Source: Molossus alvarezi (lineage: Eukaryota; Chordata; Mammalia; Chiroptera; Molossidae). Taken from it: a stretch of DNA of 64,000 nucleotides. A program made the position numbers and the translations under genes. Where the stretch lies: NCBI GenBank assembly GCA_037176705.1, contig CM073891.1:95911827-95975826 (forward strand), in the 5' to 3' direction. Below, piece after piece: positions 10,744 through 22,277 of the stretch. How positions within the stretch are numbered: position 1 is the stretch's first letter; each line of letters opens with the position of its first letter. The notes beneath the pieces were generated by a model. That model made no database searches. It was not told the DNA's origin and saw only the letters and a list, made by a program, of their open reading frames with translations.

Positions 10744-10976
10744 GCCCAGCCGGTATGGCTCAGTGGTTGAGCGTCAATCCATGCACCAAGAGGTCGCCGG
10801 TTCAATTCCCTGTCAGGGCACATGCCCATGTGGGCCAAATCCCCAGTGGCGGGCATGCAGGAGGCAGCCAATCGATGTTCTCCCTCATCAGTGTTTCTCT
10901 CTCTCTCTCTCTCTCTCTCTTTTCTTTCCTCTCTCTCCAAAAATCAGTAAAGAAAAAAAGATTTTAAAAAATAAAT
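10744..10976 (+). mobile_element. VES-type SINE (GTGTGGCTCAGTGG subtype), plus
   Basis: Head GCCCAGCCGGTATGGCTCAG, tail AAATCAGTAAAGAAAAAAAG. Perfect 12-bp duplication AAAATCAGAGCA at 10732-10743 and 10977-10988. Confidence 0.92.
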
Positions 10977-11419
10977 AAAATCAGAGCAAATTGTCTTGGA
11001 ATCATTCAGAGCAAGTGATCAACAGCACAACTGATCCCAACTATTCTCAAATTCTATATTTGCAAATTTGCCTTCTTGCTAAAATTTATTTATAACCCCA
11101 ATATCAATACTTGTGGTCATTTCTGTGGTCATTCGTGGATAATGCAGAGTGGCAGAAATTTCAGTCACCTGAATCATCAGTATATTCCCTGCTGAGGTCA
11201 AACAAGGCAATGCTCTGCTTTCCTGTGTAAGCTGTCATACTCTCATCCAAGTGTCCTTTTCATAGTCTACTTAGTGCCACGTTATTTGTATTTTTGTGCT
11301 TTTTCTTGGTGATTTCACTGTTTAAAATGTCCTTCAAATGTAGTGCTGAAGTGATGTTTAGTATTGCTAAGCACAAAAAAGGCTGTGATATGCTTTATAG
11401 AGAAAATGGGTGTGTTAAA

Positions 11420-12350
11420 TAAATTTTATTCAGCCATGAGTTATTTGGTGCCTAAAATATAAAAACACAATAAATACCAAGCACTGCCAATGATATAGAG
11501 TAAGTGTAACACTGATATTCAGCTGGTAGGAGTATAAATTAGTGCAAGTACTTGGAAAATTGCCTGATATTACCTAACTGAACATATGCATACCCTATAA
11601 CCCAGCAATTCTACTCCTAGGTATATATTCAACAGAAATATTTTCATTTTCTTATAGGCAAGACATACATAAGAATTTTCATATCGACAATATTTTCATG
11701 GCCCCCCAAATGAAAACAACTTTCAACAGAATATATTCAATAAATTATGAATATTCATGCAGTGGTATGCTTTCCAGCAATAAAAATAAATGAACTACTG
11801 CTAAATGCAACAGACTTGGATAACTCTTAGAAACATATTGAGCTGGGGAAAGAAATGGGCACTTAAGAGTGCATCTTTTATGATATTTATATCAGGTTCA
11901 AAAATAGGCAAAACTGATCAGTTGAGGATAATAACTGAGAGGGGAGGCTCTAGGGTGCTGGTAATGTTGATTTCTTTCTTTGTTTTTAAGTTTTATTGAT
12001 TTTAGAGAGAAAAACATCGATTTGAGGTTCTACTTATTTATGCATTCATTGATTGATTCTTTTTTTAAAAATATTTTATTGATTTTTTTTGAGAGAGAGA
12101 AAAATACCACATGCTTCCTACCCCGGGCTGACCGGGAATCAAACTGACAATGTTTTAGTGCATAGGACGACACCCAGCCAACTGAACCACACCGGCCAGG
12201 GCTGGTGCTGGTAATGTTCTATTTCCTTATCTGGATGAGTGGTTACATTGGTATGCTGACTTTTGAAATTTGATCGAATTGTAACTTTTTGATGGGTGTA
12301 CTTTTTTTTGTAGGTAAGTTATGTTTCAATAAAAAGTTTACTTTAAAAAA
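11420..12350 (+). mobile_element. L1M-type LINE 3' end, plus, split by a SINE
   Basis: The plus strand matches the end of L1 ORF2 and the 3' UTR: 'GCATACCCTATAACCCAGCAATTC', 'TCCTAGGTATATATTCAACAG', 'TTCCAGCAATAAAAATAAATGAACTACTGC', 'GTTCAAAAATAGGCAAAACTGATC', 'GTGCTGGTAATGTTCTATTTCCTT' and 'GTTTCAATAAAAAGTTTA'. A SINE is inserted at 11969-12203. Frames are broken. Confidence 0.8.
11969..12203 (-). mobile_element. SINE(s) nested in L1M, minus
   Basis: Perfect 15-bp duplication GGTGCTGGTAATGTT at 11954-11968 and 12204-12218. The insert holds a head-bearing minus SINE (right end CCACACCGGCCAGGGC) and, to its left, a second truncated SINE 3' end (TTTTATTGATTTTAGAGAGA). Either a later SINE landed in the tail of the first, or the tail was duplicated. 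Confidence 0.85.
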
Positions 12351-12954
12351 TATGTAGTGAGAAGTCTACATTCTACATTTATTTAATGGCCTTATGCTTC
12401 ATTATTTTACCCTATTCTGTCCCATCCAACCCCCACTCAGTGATAAAATTGAGGACCCTGATGCAAATTCCTTCTCACTCTTATTCTGCTTGTTTTCAAG
12501 TTCAGGAAGTTTCCAAATTTAAGCTTGACCCCTCTTTGAGGATAGTTGTAGCTATAGGTGCTAACTGTGCAGCAAGCTGAACTCTGACCTAAGTGAAGCT
12601 CTATTAGCTGTATCAGGGAAATTGAGGGTTTAAGTCCATACTCCACTCCCACAATCTAGAAGACTTAAGAGGGAGTGGAAAAGTGACTGGCTTGGTACCT
12701 GCTTTAGTGTACTGTAGTCTCTGTATTGCTTGTGTTTCCCTGAGAAACAGTGAGTGGCGAGGATGTACATTTAGCTATACCAAGCATACTTTTGTTATGA
12801 GTGATATTCCTGTTTATGGCTTTGTTAGTTCTTCCTCATACTTAAATCCCTTTTCCATTTACCCTTCAGATTCCTATTCTTTATTTTATTTATTTTGAAC
12901 TTTACTCTGAGCTAGCTGTTTTTAAGTCATTTTTTCTTTATTCATCTCATATTC
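12351..12954. other. Intron 1, no gene seen
   Basis: No exon with AHCYL2-compatible splice sites and no recognised repeat. Confidence 0.35.
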
Positions 12955-13390
12955 ATTGGTTGTTTACTATGTATTAGTCACTTGGGATACAGGAATAAGA
13001 CACATAATCTCTGCCCTTAAACAGCTTGCAGTTCTAGTGTGGAAACAGACAAACGATCAATTGTAATGTTAAAATTGATATGTGCTATATGTAATAGAGA
13101 TCAATCTTGGAGATTACTCAGTAACTCATAGAATTGATTCTTAACTTAGACCAGGAACAGGAAATGTGTACTAAAGGAAATTAAGCTAAGGTAAAATTTG
13201 AATGTGTGTGTGTGTGTGTGTGTTTCAGAGTGAGGATGTGGGGGAATTCAGAAAGTGGAGGCTTAGGAGGTATGCAGAGTCTAAGTCATAAAGGGTGATG
13301 CTAAGGAGTTTGGATTTTATTTTGAATATGGTGGGGAGCTGTTGAGGCATTATGATCAAGGAAGTGATGAGATCAGATTAAAAAATGATT
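12955..13390 (-). repeat. L2-type LINE fragment with (TG)n, minus
   Basis: Reversed L2 phrases: 'TTGTTTACTATGTATTAGTCAC', 'CTCTGCCCTTAAACAGCTTGCAG', 'GAGTTTGGATTTTATTTTGAATATGG', 'GAAGTGATGAGATCAGATTA'. A (TG)n microsatellite of about 20 bp sits inside at about 13203-13224. Confidence 0.55.
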
Positions 13391-13577
13391 GTGCTGATGA
13401 TAGTTACATAAAAATAAGTTAATTTAATGAATTGAACTAGGCTTTTATAGGGATGGAATTATGTGGGCCCTTGTCAAAGTGTAGTCCCCAGAAGTATTGG
13501 CATCATCTTGAGAGCTGTTAAAACTTTAGAATCTTGGGACCTATTTCAAACTTACTAAATTAAAATCAGCATGTTTA

Positions 13578-13796
13578 AAAAAAATTTTTTTTCCTTTATT
13601 GATTTTAGAAAGAGAGGAAGGGAGAGGGAAAGAGATAGAAACATCGATGAGAGAGAACATCGACTGGCCGTCTCCTGCATGCCCCCCACTGGGAGTCGAG
13701 CCCACAACCTGGGCATGTGCCCTGACCAGGAATCAAACCGGTGACCCCTTGGTGCATGGGGGTTGACACTCAACCACTGAGTCACACCGACCAAAC
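13578..13796 (-). mobile_element. VES-type SINE, minus
   Basis: Minus SINE with T-rich tail on the left and a GTCACACCGACC head end on the right. The flanks AAAATCAGCATGTTTA (from about 13562) and AAAATCAGCGTTTTA (from about 13799) are a slightly diverged duplication. Confidence 0.85.
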
Positions 13797-13959
13797 TCAA
13801 AATCAGCGTTTTAACAAGATTTCCAAATAGTTTGTAGGCACATTCAAGTTTAAGAAGCACTGATTTAGATGGATATGAAGATGGTTAGGCTTTAGACAGC
13901 TGGTATGAAGAAGAAGAAAGGACAGATTACAAGAAATGTTATGGGGTACCTGTTCTATT

Positions 13960-14261
13960 TGGAAGGTTTTCCCAATCCCCATTCTCACAAATACACACGA
14001 GGTACCCCCTTCTCATCCTTTACCTTTAAGCTTAAATGGAGCTTCTCTGATGCCACACTCCAATATGTATGATTGCCATATACTCCCATGGCACCCTGTA
14101 CTTACCTGATCATTTTTCATACTTTTCTTGTAATACTTATTTAATTGCCTATATTTCTCTCTAGACTTTAAGCTCTATATAAGATCAGGGACTGACTATC
14201 TTTCTATGCTACCCAGCACATGATAGGCACCCAATAAATATCTGTGGTTTGATTAAATGAA
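13960..14261 (+). repeat. L2 3' end, plus
   Basis: Typical L2 terminus: 'TTTAAGCTCTATATAAGATCAGGGAC', 'GCTACCCAGCACATGATAGGCACCCAATAAATATCTGTGG'-type wording. Ancient, diverged. Confidence 0.65.
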
Positions 14262-14739
14262 TTCACCATGTATAAGAAGAAAAGATGGATTTGGGTGTGT
14301 TTGGGGGATATACCTGTTATATTTATTAATAGTAATAGTACATTTTACTTTATTTTAAATAAATGTAATACATTTTAAAACCAAATACAGGATTCTGTAT
14401 TACTATTTTGAACAATTTCTTCACAGTTCCCTTTGGACAAATAAAGTTATAGCTTACTTTTTATAACCAATTATAGTCCAGAAAAATAGTGCCAGATACT
14501 ACTTGCTTGTGCATTTAGTCATTTTTTAAAAAGGCCAGTTATATATAACTCTTGTAGACAGTTCACGTTCAGGCTTTTTGCAAACTAGAAAGTAGGTCTA
14601 TTCTGTGATATTTGAATCCTTTGCAATTTAATTTATTTACAATAGGAAATCAAGTTACTTAATCCTGTTACTGTCTGAATTAAAGAATATAGCAAGAATT
14701 ATTGATAGATTTTTAACAGTTCTTATTTCAACACACTGT
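14262..14739. other. Intron 1; possible 3' part of the antisense retrocopy
   Basis: AT-rich. On the minus strand, sequence downstream of the retrocopy's last readable coding stretch runs into this block and contains an AATAAA-like signal near 14630. No poly-A stretch was seen, so where the retrocopy ends is not settled. Confidence 0.3.
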
Positions 14740-16995
14740 CTTGTAACCTTGATTACTCTGTATGTGGTATTTAAATTTACAGGAAGAGTATCTCTTACCA
14801 GGTTGTAGCTGCTTTCTGAGTCTGGGATTCTGATTGCCTTTTATTATATTTACCCTCTGTTTTTGTGGAGATTTCTTCACAGGTGGCTTAGCCCTCAGAA
14901 CAGTTTTGACTGGAATTGTCTCTTGTTTTCTTGCCCTTATAGCATTCGTTGCAACTGGAACATCTTTAGAAATAGGAGATTCTTGGTTTTTCCTTTCCAA
15001 TTTGGTTGTCTGTACAAACTGTGCCGTCAGTACTTAGTACTTCAGCACCTATTTTTCTTTTCTGAGGAAACTGTCCTTTACCTAATTTGAGAGTTGCTGG
15101 TGGAACTGAACCCCTATTTGCTCCAGCAGTTCTTTTGGGAAATAAATAGCATAAGTTCACTCTTTTTTTGTTGTTGTTGTTGTTCAGATAGAGTGGGAGG
15201 GAGAGAGACGGAGAGAGAGAGAGAAACATCGACATGAAAGGGACACATTGAGTGGCTGCCACCCGCACGACCAACCAGGGCCGGGGACAAACTGCAACCG
15301 AGGTAAGCGCCCCTAGCAGGAACTGAATCCGGGTCTCTCTGGACTGCAGGCTGACACTCTAACCACTGAGCAAAACCAGCCAGGGCCATAAGTTCACTCT
15401 TATACTCTGCACCACAGATGGCATGCTGGCCTTTCTCTTTGGCTGAACTCTTAGATTTGATGCTGCATTTAATGGAACCACAGTTCTCTTCCTAGCTTTA
15501 AACATTTCTTCAGAATTCTTTTTTGTTTTAGTTTCTCTTCTTACTTCTGCTTCTGAGTCAAGAAATTCAGGATCTGAAGTGATAACTAAAGAAAATCCAG
15601 CATCACAAATTCCATCTGAAATACAAGGAGACTGAGGACACTCTGCCAATAAATCTAACACCGTAGATACTTCCTAAATGTGTTCGCTAGGATCTGAAAA
15701 ATAAGGCTTCAACTTATTTAAAGACTGTAAAGGGCACTTTTCAGCTGGAGGAACCAAGTCAAAACCATTGGACAGTTTGCCAAAGAATGCAGTCTCTTTC
15801 ATTCCATCCTGAGAAGTTTTCAGTGGACCTCTCTCCATCTTGTACAATTCTTGAAATTAATGCTTTACTGATATATTTAGACAGATTCCTTTTTCAGTAA
15901 ATGATTTCTTTGCTTCTAGCAGGGCACAATTAAGGGCAGGTAAAATAGGTATCACCTTAAATGACATGTCATTTTCAACTTTCAAGTCTTTCAGCCTGCG
16001 GACTGGGATGGAGTAATGTAATCCATGTAGAGCTATCTGCTCATCTCCAAAATTTGTTTCTGATATTAAGGCTGATGATGTAAGTAAAATGAAAACCTCC
16101 TGGTCTTCTAAGCATCCAATAAGTGCCAATTGCTTATTATTAATGACTTCAGTTAGTTAATTTGTTTTTTCCCCCATTTGTCTGGTAGTTCCAAATAATA
16201 CATATTGAAGCACATATCTTGGCAGCAGACTTTTTGCTCCAAGTAATTCTGTTTTCTAAAGTCAGCTTCTAGTAGTCTTTTTTTCAGAGGACACTTTCAT
16301 TACATACTTAAAATCTAGTTCATGTAGTAGTTGTGTTGGAACCACTGTACTGTAAGAGGACCAAAGAGTTATGCCACATAGCAGACAGCCTTGAATAATT
16401 AATTTCCATGGGGAGATGAGAACATTTTCATTGAGTTCAAGTGTGCTTTTGTGAGCTGGTGTTGCCATCTTTTTAGGTTCCCTGTACTGAAAAGCTACAA
16501 TTACATAATGATGAATCTGTCTAGGTTGCCCAATAATAATGCTGCCTGAAAGTTCATACAGGTAATACTGACTCAGTTCAAAGGCCGAAAGTGACTGGTC
16601 TCATGAGAAACCTTGTTAGTATTTGCAGCCACACCGCAATCATAGCCAGATGATGGGCTAATATAGTTAATTCTCAGACACAAATTTGGCTTTTCCCTTT
16701 TGCTGCATCTCCAAGAGTGGTAATAGCACTGCTGCCAGTACAGAGTCCACACTGACATACTAACTTTGCCTGATTTTCAGTTTCAAACAGAAGAAACCCT
16801 ACGTTTCTTGAAGTTCTTCCTGAGTATAGTTACTTGCTTTTTTTTCTTGGTAAAAATTTTATGTCTTTTCTCATATGAACCCTGTCTTGGTCTTCTCTAA
16901 GGAAAATGTAGCTGGGAGTGTGGTCTTAATTCATTTTCACCAAGTATATCCCCAGAGTTCTTGACATAGTCCTGTTCACTGTTAATGTCATAAAT
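14740..16995 (-). pseudogene. Decayed retrocopy of a TASOR/TASOR2-like (DUF3715) mRNA
   Basis: On the minus strand a series of protein-like blocks in shifting frames follows one order from about 16.9 kb to 14.74 kb. Among the phrases are 'NYISPSSGYDCGVAANTN', '[20 protein letters not shown]' followed by '[13 protein letters not shown]', '[20 protein letters not shown]', '[17 protein letters not shown]', and a basic part 'PPVKKSPQKQRVNIIKGNQN'. The '[20 protein letters not shown]' core resembles the DUF3715/PARP-like domain of the TASOR family, and TASOR2 (FAM208B) is my best guess. The blocks join without introns, so a processed copy is likely. Multiple stops and frameshifts, and a SINE at 15165-15386, rule out function as a protein. 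The paralogue name is from memory and unverified. Confidence 0.55.
15165..15386 (-). mobile_element. VES-type SINE inside the retrocopy, minus
   Basis: Perfect 15-bp duplication CATAAGTTCACTCTT at 15150-15164 and 15387-15401. The two halves of the retrocopy's minus-strand reading join across it, so the SINE is younger than the retrocopy. Confidence 0.93.
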
Positions 16996-17515
16996 GCTGC
17001 CTTTTGTTCTGCCGCCGCCCCTGAGAATCTGGGATTATTCTTCAGTGTCTACCCCATGCTCTTCTATGTCATCGGCTCCTCACACATGCACACTTCCTTT
17101 CTCTCGATCTTTTGCGGCCAAACGTGACAGATATTTTCGGACCTTGTTAATAAGCCTCTTTCTTTGCCTCCTTCCCAGCAAGGGAGCCCTGGAGTTGCCT
17201 TTTTGCGGGACTCCCCTCCTCCTGGATTTCCAAAGTGCACCCTGGACCCCGGGTTAGCATAGGCTGGCTCATCAGAGGCGTGCAGGACCCACCACATCGC
17301 AGGTGTCCTTCCTATCACCCTCATGCCAGGAACTTGGGGAGGGTGCTCTGGCCTTGCAGAGCGGGCCCCAAGGGCAGGCGGGAGGGACACGGCCTGCTCC
17401 AGGCTCAGAGCAGGCCCCGTTGGGCTCGTTGGCTAGTCAGCCAAACATTGTCCCTTCCTTGGAGGATCATAGGAAGGAACTCACCCTGAGACAGCTTAGG
17501 GCCTGAGGGAGCAAC
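16996..17515. other. GC-rich block beside the retrocopy 5' end
   Basis: Clearly more GC- and CpG-rich than its AT-rich surroundings (e.g. GCCGCCGCCCC near 17010, GCGGGCCCC near 17360). It lies just upstream of the antisense retrocopy's 5' end. It could be 5'-UTR copied from the parent mRNA or a pre-existing GC-rich segment. A minus-strand frame of 108 codons runs through it but matches nothing I recognise. Confidence 0.4.
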
Positions 17516-17696
17516 CGCAGTAATAGTACGCTTTAAATAGCACTAACGTGTTCCAAGCGCTGGTTAAGTGCTTTAAATATATTAATTTATTTGATCCTCT
17601 CAACAGCCCTATAAGGGTAGATATTCTTTTTTTTTTAATACTTTTTGTTAATGTAATTAGATATTATTTACATTATTAAAATATATTAAATGTTTT

Positions 17697-17885
17697 GCCC
17701 AGCTGGTGTAGCTCAGTTGGTTGTGCATTGACCCATGCACCAAGAGATCTCTGGTTCCCTCAGGTCAGGGCACATGCTCAGGTTTCAGGCCCGATCCCCA
17801 GTAGGGGTGTGCAGGAGGCGGAGGATCCATTTTTCTAGCTCTCTCTCCCTCTCTCTCTAAAAATCAATAAAAACATATTTTAAAA
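17697..17885 (+). mobile_element. VES-type SINE, plus
   Basis: Head GCCCAGCTGGTGTAGCTCAG, B-box region, CT-rich end and a tail AAAAATCAATAAAAACATATTTT. It sits inside the split MIR. Confidence 0.88.
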
Positions 17886-17924
17886 ATATATATACAGAAA
17901 AAATGTATATATTAAATTTTTTCT

Positions 17925-18105
17925 TTTTGGATTTTTTTTCAATTTTTATTAATTTATTTTTGTTAACAGATGTTTCTCTTTTTTCTTTTCATTAAATTTT
18001 TTCCCCAGAGTTTACATTCAGTATTATTTTGTGTTAGTTTCAGGTGTACAGCATAGTGGTTAGATAAGAATATACTTTACATAGTGTTCCCCCTGAAGGA
18101 GTAGA
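17925..18105 (-). mobile_element. L1 3'-end fragments, minus
   Basis: 'TTATTAATTTATTTTTGTTAACAGATGTTTCTC' resembles the reversed L1 3' end at 25.85 kb. It is followed by an older L1-like phrase 'GTGTTAGTTTCAGGTGTACAGCATAG'. Both are short, truncated and non-coding. Confidence 0.55.
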
Positions 18106-18254
18106 TGATCCTAATATCCTCATTACAGATGAGAAAACTGGGGCAAAAGGAGATTAAGTAATTCATCAAAGATTACATAGTAAGTGGTAAGTCAAGATTC
18201 AAACTAGACAGTCTGGTACTGCTCTGCTATGTCTGGTTTTGGACAAAATATCTT

Positions 18255-18440
18255 TCTGGCATTATGCTAAGTGCTGTCTATGTATTTATATATATTATTT
18301 AATTTTTATAACATCATAGTGAGGAAGGTATTATCTTGTTTTACAGATAAGGATACAAAGGCTCAAAAAGTTATATAGCCTAATATATGGTGACAGAAGA
18401 GTGGGCAGAATACAACTGACAGATCTTGTATCAGAAATCT
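18255..18440 (-). repeat. MIR, minus
   Basis: Reversed MIR phrases: 'GGCATTATGCTAAGTGCTGTC', 'TTACAGATAAGGATACAAAGGCTC'. Old. Confidence 0.55.
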
Positions 18441-19788
18441 ATGCCTGAAGCCTATATGATCCTATTAACCAATGTTACCCCAATAAATGTAAGGAAAAAA
18501 GGTTATATAGCTTATTTAAAGATACACAGCTAAAGCCTGTAGTCTTGACCAGTAATGATGGTGCCTCCATGTGCAGTCTAAAATACCTGTGAGGTATGAG
18601 ACTTAAGATCACTGAGGAACTGACAGGTAGGATGCCTGACATTTAGGTTGTGGGGAAGGGGAAAGACAACAATTCCCGCTGTTCTGGTAGCATTAGCTTT
18701 TCAAGTTTGAAGGGGCAAGGGAAATTTGAGACCCAGCAATTCCAGCCAGCTTCGTAATTGACCAGGTAGAACTTTGAACTCAGGTGTTTAGGAACCTTAG
18801 CCTCTACAATAAACTGTAACTTAGGTGACTAAGGAGTAGTTATTACTTTTTCTTATGGCCTCAGAGAAACTAAATGGATTATAAATACTGAATGTCAGAA
18901 CTGGAGGGAACCAGTTCTGATCTTCCCCAGTCCACTTTTACCCACTCCCCCTCATTTTATGGTAAGGAAGCCAAAGAAGAAAGTAATTAGGTGACTTGCC
19001 AAAGTCTAATAAAACCATTAGCAACAAGCCAGGAATAGAGGACGGGGTCACATTCTTGTGTTCTTTGCCCTATGCCTTATGACTCTCTCGGTTGAAGATT
19101 TATCACTTCTTGTTTAAAGCTGTTCTGCCATTCTACTCAATTTCTTACCACTGCCTGGTTCTTCTTGACTTTGACCCATAGAAATATTAACTTCTTGTCC
19201 TTTCCTCTCCAGCTCCAATCATACACTCTCACTGGAAAGTCTGGCTTGCCTTCATTAATGATGATACTGCATCAAGTTACCACGGGCACATAGAACTTCA
19301 AATTGTTCTTGGAGTGAAATGTGATTCTTTCGAGCTGTGCACACATTGGTTAATTTTTGTAAAGCAGGAGACCACAGGAGTGGGTGCAGTTTGTGTAACT
19401 TTTTTTGAAGTTGCAAACCTCTCACCTAAATGTTAAGGGTGATTATTATAGATAATCATGTGCTGTGGGGTCACCCCTGCCCTTGTACCTTCTAAGGCAT
19501 TTTGTGGTAAAATGAAATTAGATTGGAAACAAGATTATAACTAGCACTTGTACCTATACCTTATGCCTTATACAGTCCTGCTCAGTTAATAGACCTTTAG
19601 TTCTATGATCACTACCATTTTTACTTTTGTTTCAGAGAGGCGAAGACTGCACAGCATGGCGCCAAAGAGCTGCCCTTTTGTTTTGTTACAGAAAGGTATA
19701 GTGAGGCTGCAGTTTGCAAATGAAATCTATTTTAGTCAAAACCTACACTGAAAAACAAAACATATGTCGCAACTAACATGACATTTAG
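18441..19788. other. Intron 1, no gene seen
   Basis: No exon compatible with AHCYL2 and no clear repeat identified across this stretch. Confidence 0.35.
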
Positions 19789-19965
19789 GCCCTGGCTGGT
19801 GTGGCTCAGTTGGTTGTCATACTGTGCACTGAAAAGTCACATGCCCGGGTGCAGGCTCAATCCCTGGTAGGGGCGTTCAGGAGGCAGCCGATCCATGTTA
19901 CCCTCTCATACTGATGTTTCTCCCTCTGCCTCTCTAAAATCGATAATAAAACCATATTTTAAATG
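19789..19965 (+). mobile_element. VES-type SINE, plus
   Basis: Head GCCCTGGCTGGTGTGGCTCA, tail AAATCGATAATAAAACCATA. The flanks ATGACATTTA (left) and ATGACAGTTA (right) are a likely duplication with one change. Confidence 0.87.
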
Positions 19966-20469
19966 ACAGTTAGTTTAGTTTGCCGAAGTGATTTATTTTA
20001 CTTGTGCTTATTCTTCTATTCTCAATCCTGGTTTCTTTAAAGTCATTTTTCTTCCATGTTTGAACACTACCATGAGGATAGTCATCTTCCACTTATTTAA
20101 TAAATGATTCTGTAGAAAACATTAATAGAAGCATCTATAATCTAGTAAATTGCTGATCCTTAAAATATTTTAAGGTTTGGGTTTCACTCTAGCAATAAAG
20201 TAGTCTTTTGCCCTCAATTGTTCCTAAAAGCTTCATTATGATGCAGATCATAATGGATTAAAATGGATGCAGATTAAGCAATGGAAAGTGGATTATATGT
20301 GCCTTCAGAGATAATTTTGTAATTAAGGATTAAAACCCTAGCAAGGACTCACCACAATAATATAACTATATATAATCTGTTCCAAATCCTATAAAATGGA
20401 CATAAATATATTAAACATATTAATTATGCAAGTTACCCCCAGAATGCTATAAGGTATACATACAATATA

Positions 20470-20815
20470 AAAAATTTGACAATTTCTTAAGCCCTTACTA
20501 TATGCGAGGCACCATAGGCAAATCAAAGCTGGCTAAGCCCCTGAAGAGCATGGAGTCTAACCAGGGGTGACACATGTGAGTAAAAATAATATGAGGAAGG
20601 GTGAAAATAGTGATGTGACCAAAGAACAGTATTAAAGGAAAGGCAGATTTCTTTTTTAGGTTAGATTTCATGGCAAGGGCATCAGTTGAGCTGAACCTTG
20701 AAAAATTTGAGTAAGTGAAGATGGTGGAAGTGAAGCAGAATGAATGCATCTCAGTTTGCGAAAAAGGACTGAGCAAAGGGCATTGAGGTGGGAAAGGACA
20801 CAGCATAATAATGAC
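20470..20815 (-). repeat. L2-type LINE fragment, minus
   Basis: Reversed L2 wording: 'AAGCCCTTACTATATGCGAGGCACC', 'GTTGAGCTGAACCTTG', 'GGACTGAGCAAAGGGCATTG'. Ancient. Confidence 0.5.
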
Positions 20816-20819
20816 ATAA

Positions 20820-20998
20820 GTAAGAGCTCCCATTTATTACCTGATGTATGTACACTTTTAAAATCCTTGCATCAGTCCTGTAAGATGACTATGATTATTC
20901 CTATTGCACAGAGTAGGAAACAGGAGGGATAGAGAGGTTAAGTGGCAGAGCCAGGATTCCAACCCAGGTCTGTTTCATTCCAAAGCCAGGGCTCTTTG
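20820..20998 (-). repeat. MIR, minus
   Basis: 'CCTATTGCACAGAGTAGGAAACAGG', 'AGAGAGGTTAAGTGGCAGAGCCAGGATTC' and 'CAACCCAGGTCTGT' match a reversed MIR core. Confidence 0.65.
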
Positions 20999-21572
20999 CT
21001 GCCATCCTGTGCAGTCTTACATTCAGGAAATAGCGAGTAACAGCTTACCTGGGGTAGAGCCTATACTGGATTGTCAGTGGATGATCCTGATAGGATTTAT
21101 AGAGGGTTTTTAGGAGGCAATAAAAATAAACAGGGAGGGGTAGATGAGAGGCTTGGTGGAGGAGGGCTAAAAAGTAATTGGCAATTGATTGTACTGGGGA
21201 CTAGGGATAAAGGCGAAATCAGTGATGACTGATGTTTTATATCTGGAGACTGAGGGAACAGAGGTAGAAAAGTGAGGAAAAGAAGCTTGTTTGTAGTGGA
21301 AAGAGAAAAGAAAGATGGAGCAATCACTTTGGTTTTAGATATGTTGCATTTAAAATACAGATGAAAGATATTGGAAATTTAGGCAGCAGATGTAGCTTCT
21401 CATTTTATTGTTTGGGTTAAAAGGAAGACTGAGGACAATAACTGGAGGTTGCTGAGAGCTATAGCTTTATCAAAATTGACACCCTGACATCAGAGGGGCC
21501 TTATCACTCCTGCATTCACCAACTTTTTGTATCTTATCACTCAAATTGCTTCACTCCAGAGTTCCTCTATGA
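20999..21572. other. Intron 1, no gene seen
   Basis: Purine-rich intronic sequence, possibly further eroded L2. No exon. Confidence 0.35.
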
Positions 21573-21581
21573 CTACAACTT

Positions 21582-21793
21582 TTTTTTTTCTCTATTGATT
21601 TTAGAGGGAGAAAAGAAGGGAGAGGGAGAGAGAGGTAAAAACATCGATGAGAGAGCACATCAATTGGCCACTTCCTGCATGCCCCCCACTAGGGATTAGG
21701 CCCACAACCTGGGCATGTGCCCTGACTGGGAATTGAACCTGCGACCTCTTGGTACATGGGTCGATGCTTAACAACTGAGCCACACTAGCTGGG
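21582..21793 (-). mobile_element. VES-type SINE, minus
   Basis: T-tail on the left, head GCCCAGCTAGTGTGGCTCAG when read on the minus strand. CTACAACTT flanks both sides (21573-21581 and 21794-21802). Confidence 0.9.
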
Positions 21794-22277
21794 CTACAAC
21801 TTCTTTTACTTCTTTCTTCCTCTGCTCTTCTTATTGCATCTGATCTCCACCTGCCCTGTGATCTCTAATCCTTTGACACCTCTGCATTCACTGGCCCAAT
21901 AGTCCCCTTTTGTTTTGTTTTGTTTATTTTCTTTATCTTTATTGTTATAAGTATTAAATAGATCCAGAGACATGGAAGTAGGGAACAGACTGACAAACCT
22001 CAGAGGAAAGGTATGGGTGTGGGGTGAGGAAGAGACTTTCTAGTCTAGCCCTGCAGATCAGTCATGTGAATTCTGCCTCTGGCATCTTACAACATCTCTT
22101 CCCCTAGAGAGGCTACCTTCCTCTCCTCTCCATATCCAAAGGACCATCCTCTTAACCAGTGAAGGCCCTAAAGTGCAATGAACCTGTAATCCTAATTATA
22201 GTATTATGGCTATCAGCTCCAGAGAAATAATCCTCTGCAATGGGAATTGATTCTTGAAGGGAACCAAAGCAGGCATA

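Larger units (their letters stand above)
17520..18240 (-). repeat. MIR split by younger insertions, minus
   Basis: The left part (about 17530-17635: 'GCGCTGGTTAAGTGCTTTAAATATATTAA', 'GATCCTCTCAACAGCCCTATAAGG') and the right part (about 18112-18200: 'TATCCTCATTACAGATGAGAAAACTG', 'AGTAATTCATCAAAGATTACATAG') form one reversed MIR. Between them are a SINE (17697) and L1 3'-end material (17925-18105). Confidence 0.65.

Noticed and set aside
10755..10967. tRNA-like A and B boxes in SINE heads, here and at about 40 other sites
   Set aside because: They are SINE Pol III promoters, not tRNA genes; no cloverleaf with an intact acceptor stem is present.
17064..17390. 108-codon minus-strand frame in the GC-rich block
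   Set aside because: GC-rich DNA favours open frames; no domain was recognised and it cannot be joined confidently to the retrocopy.
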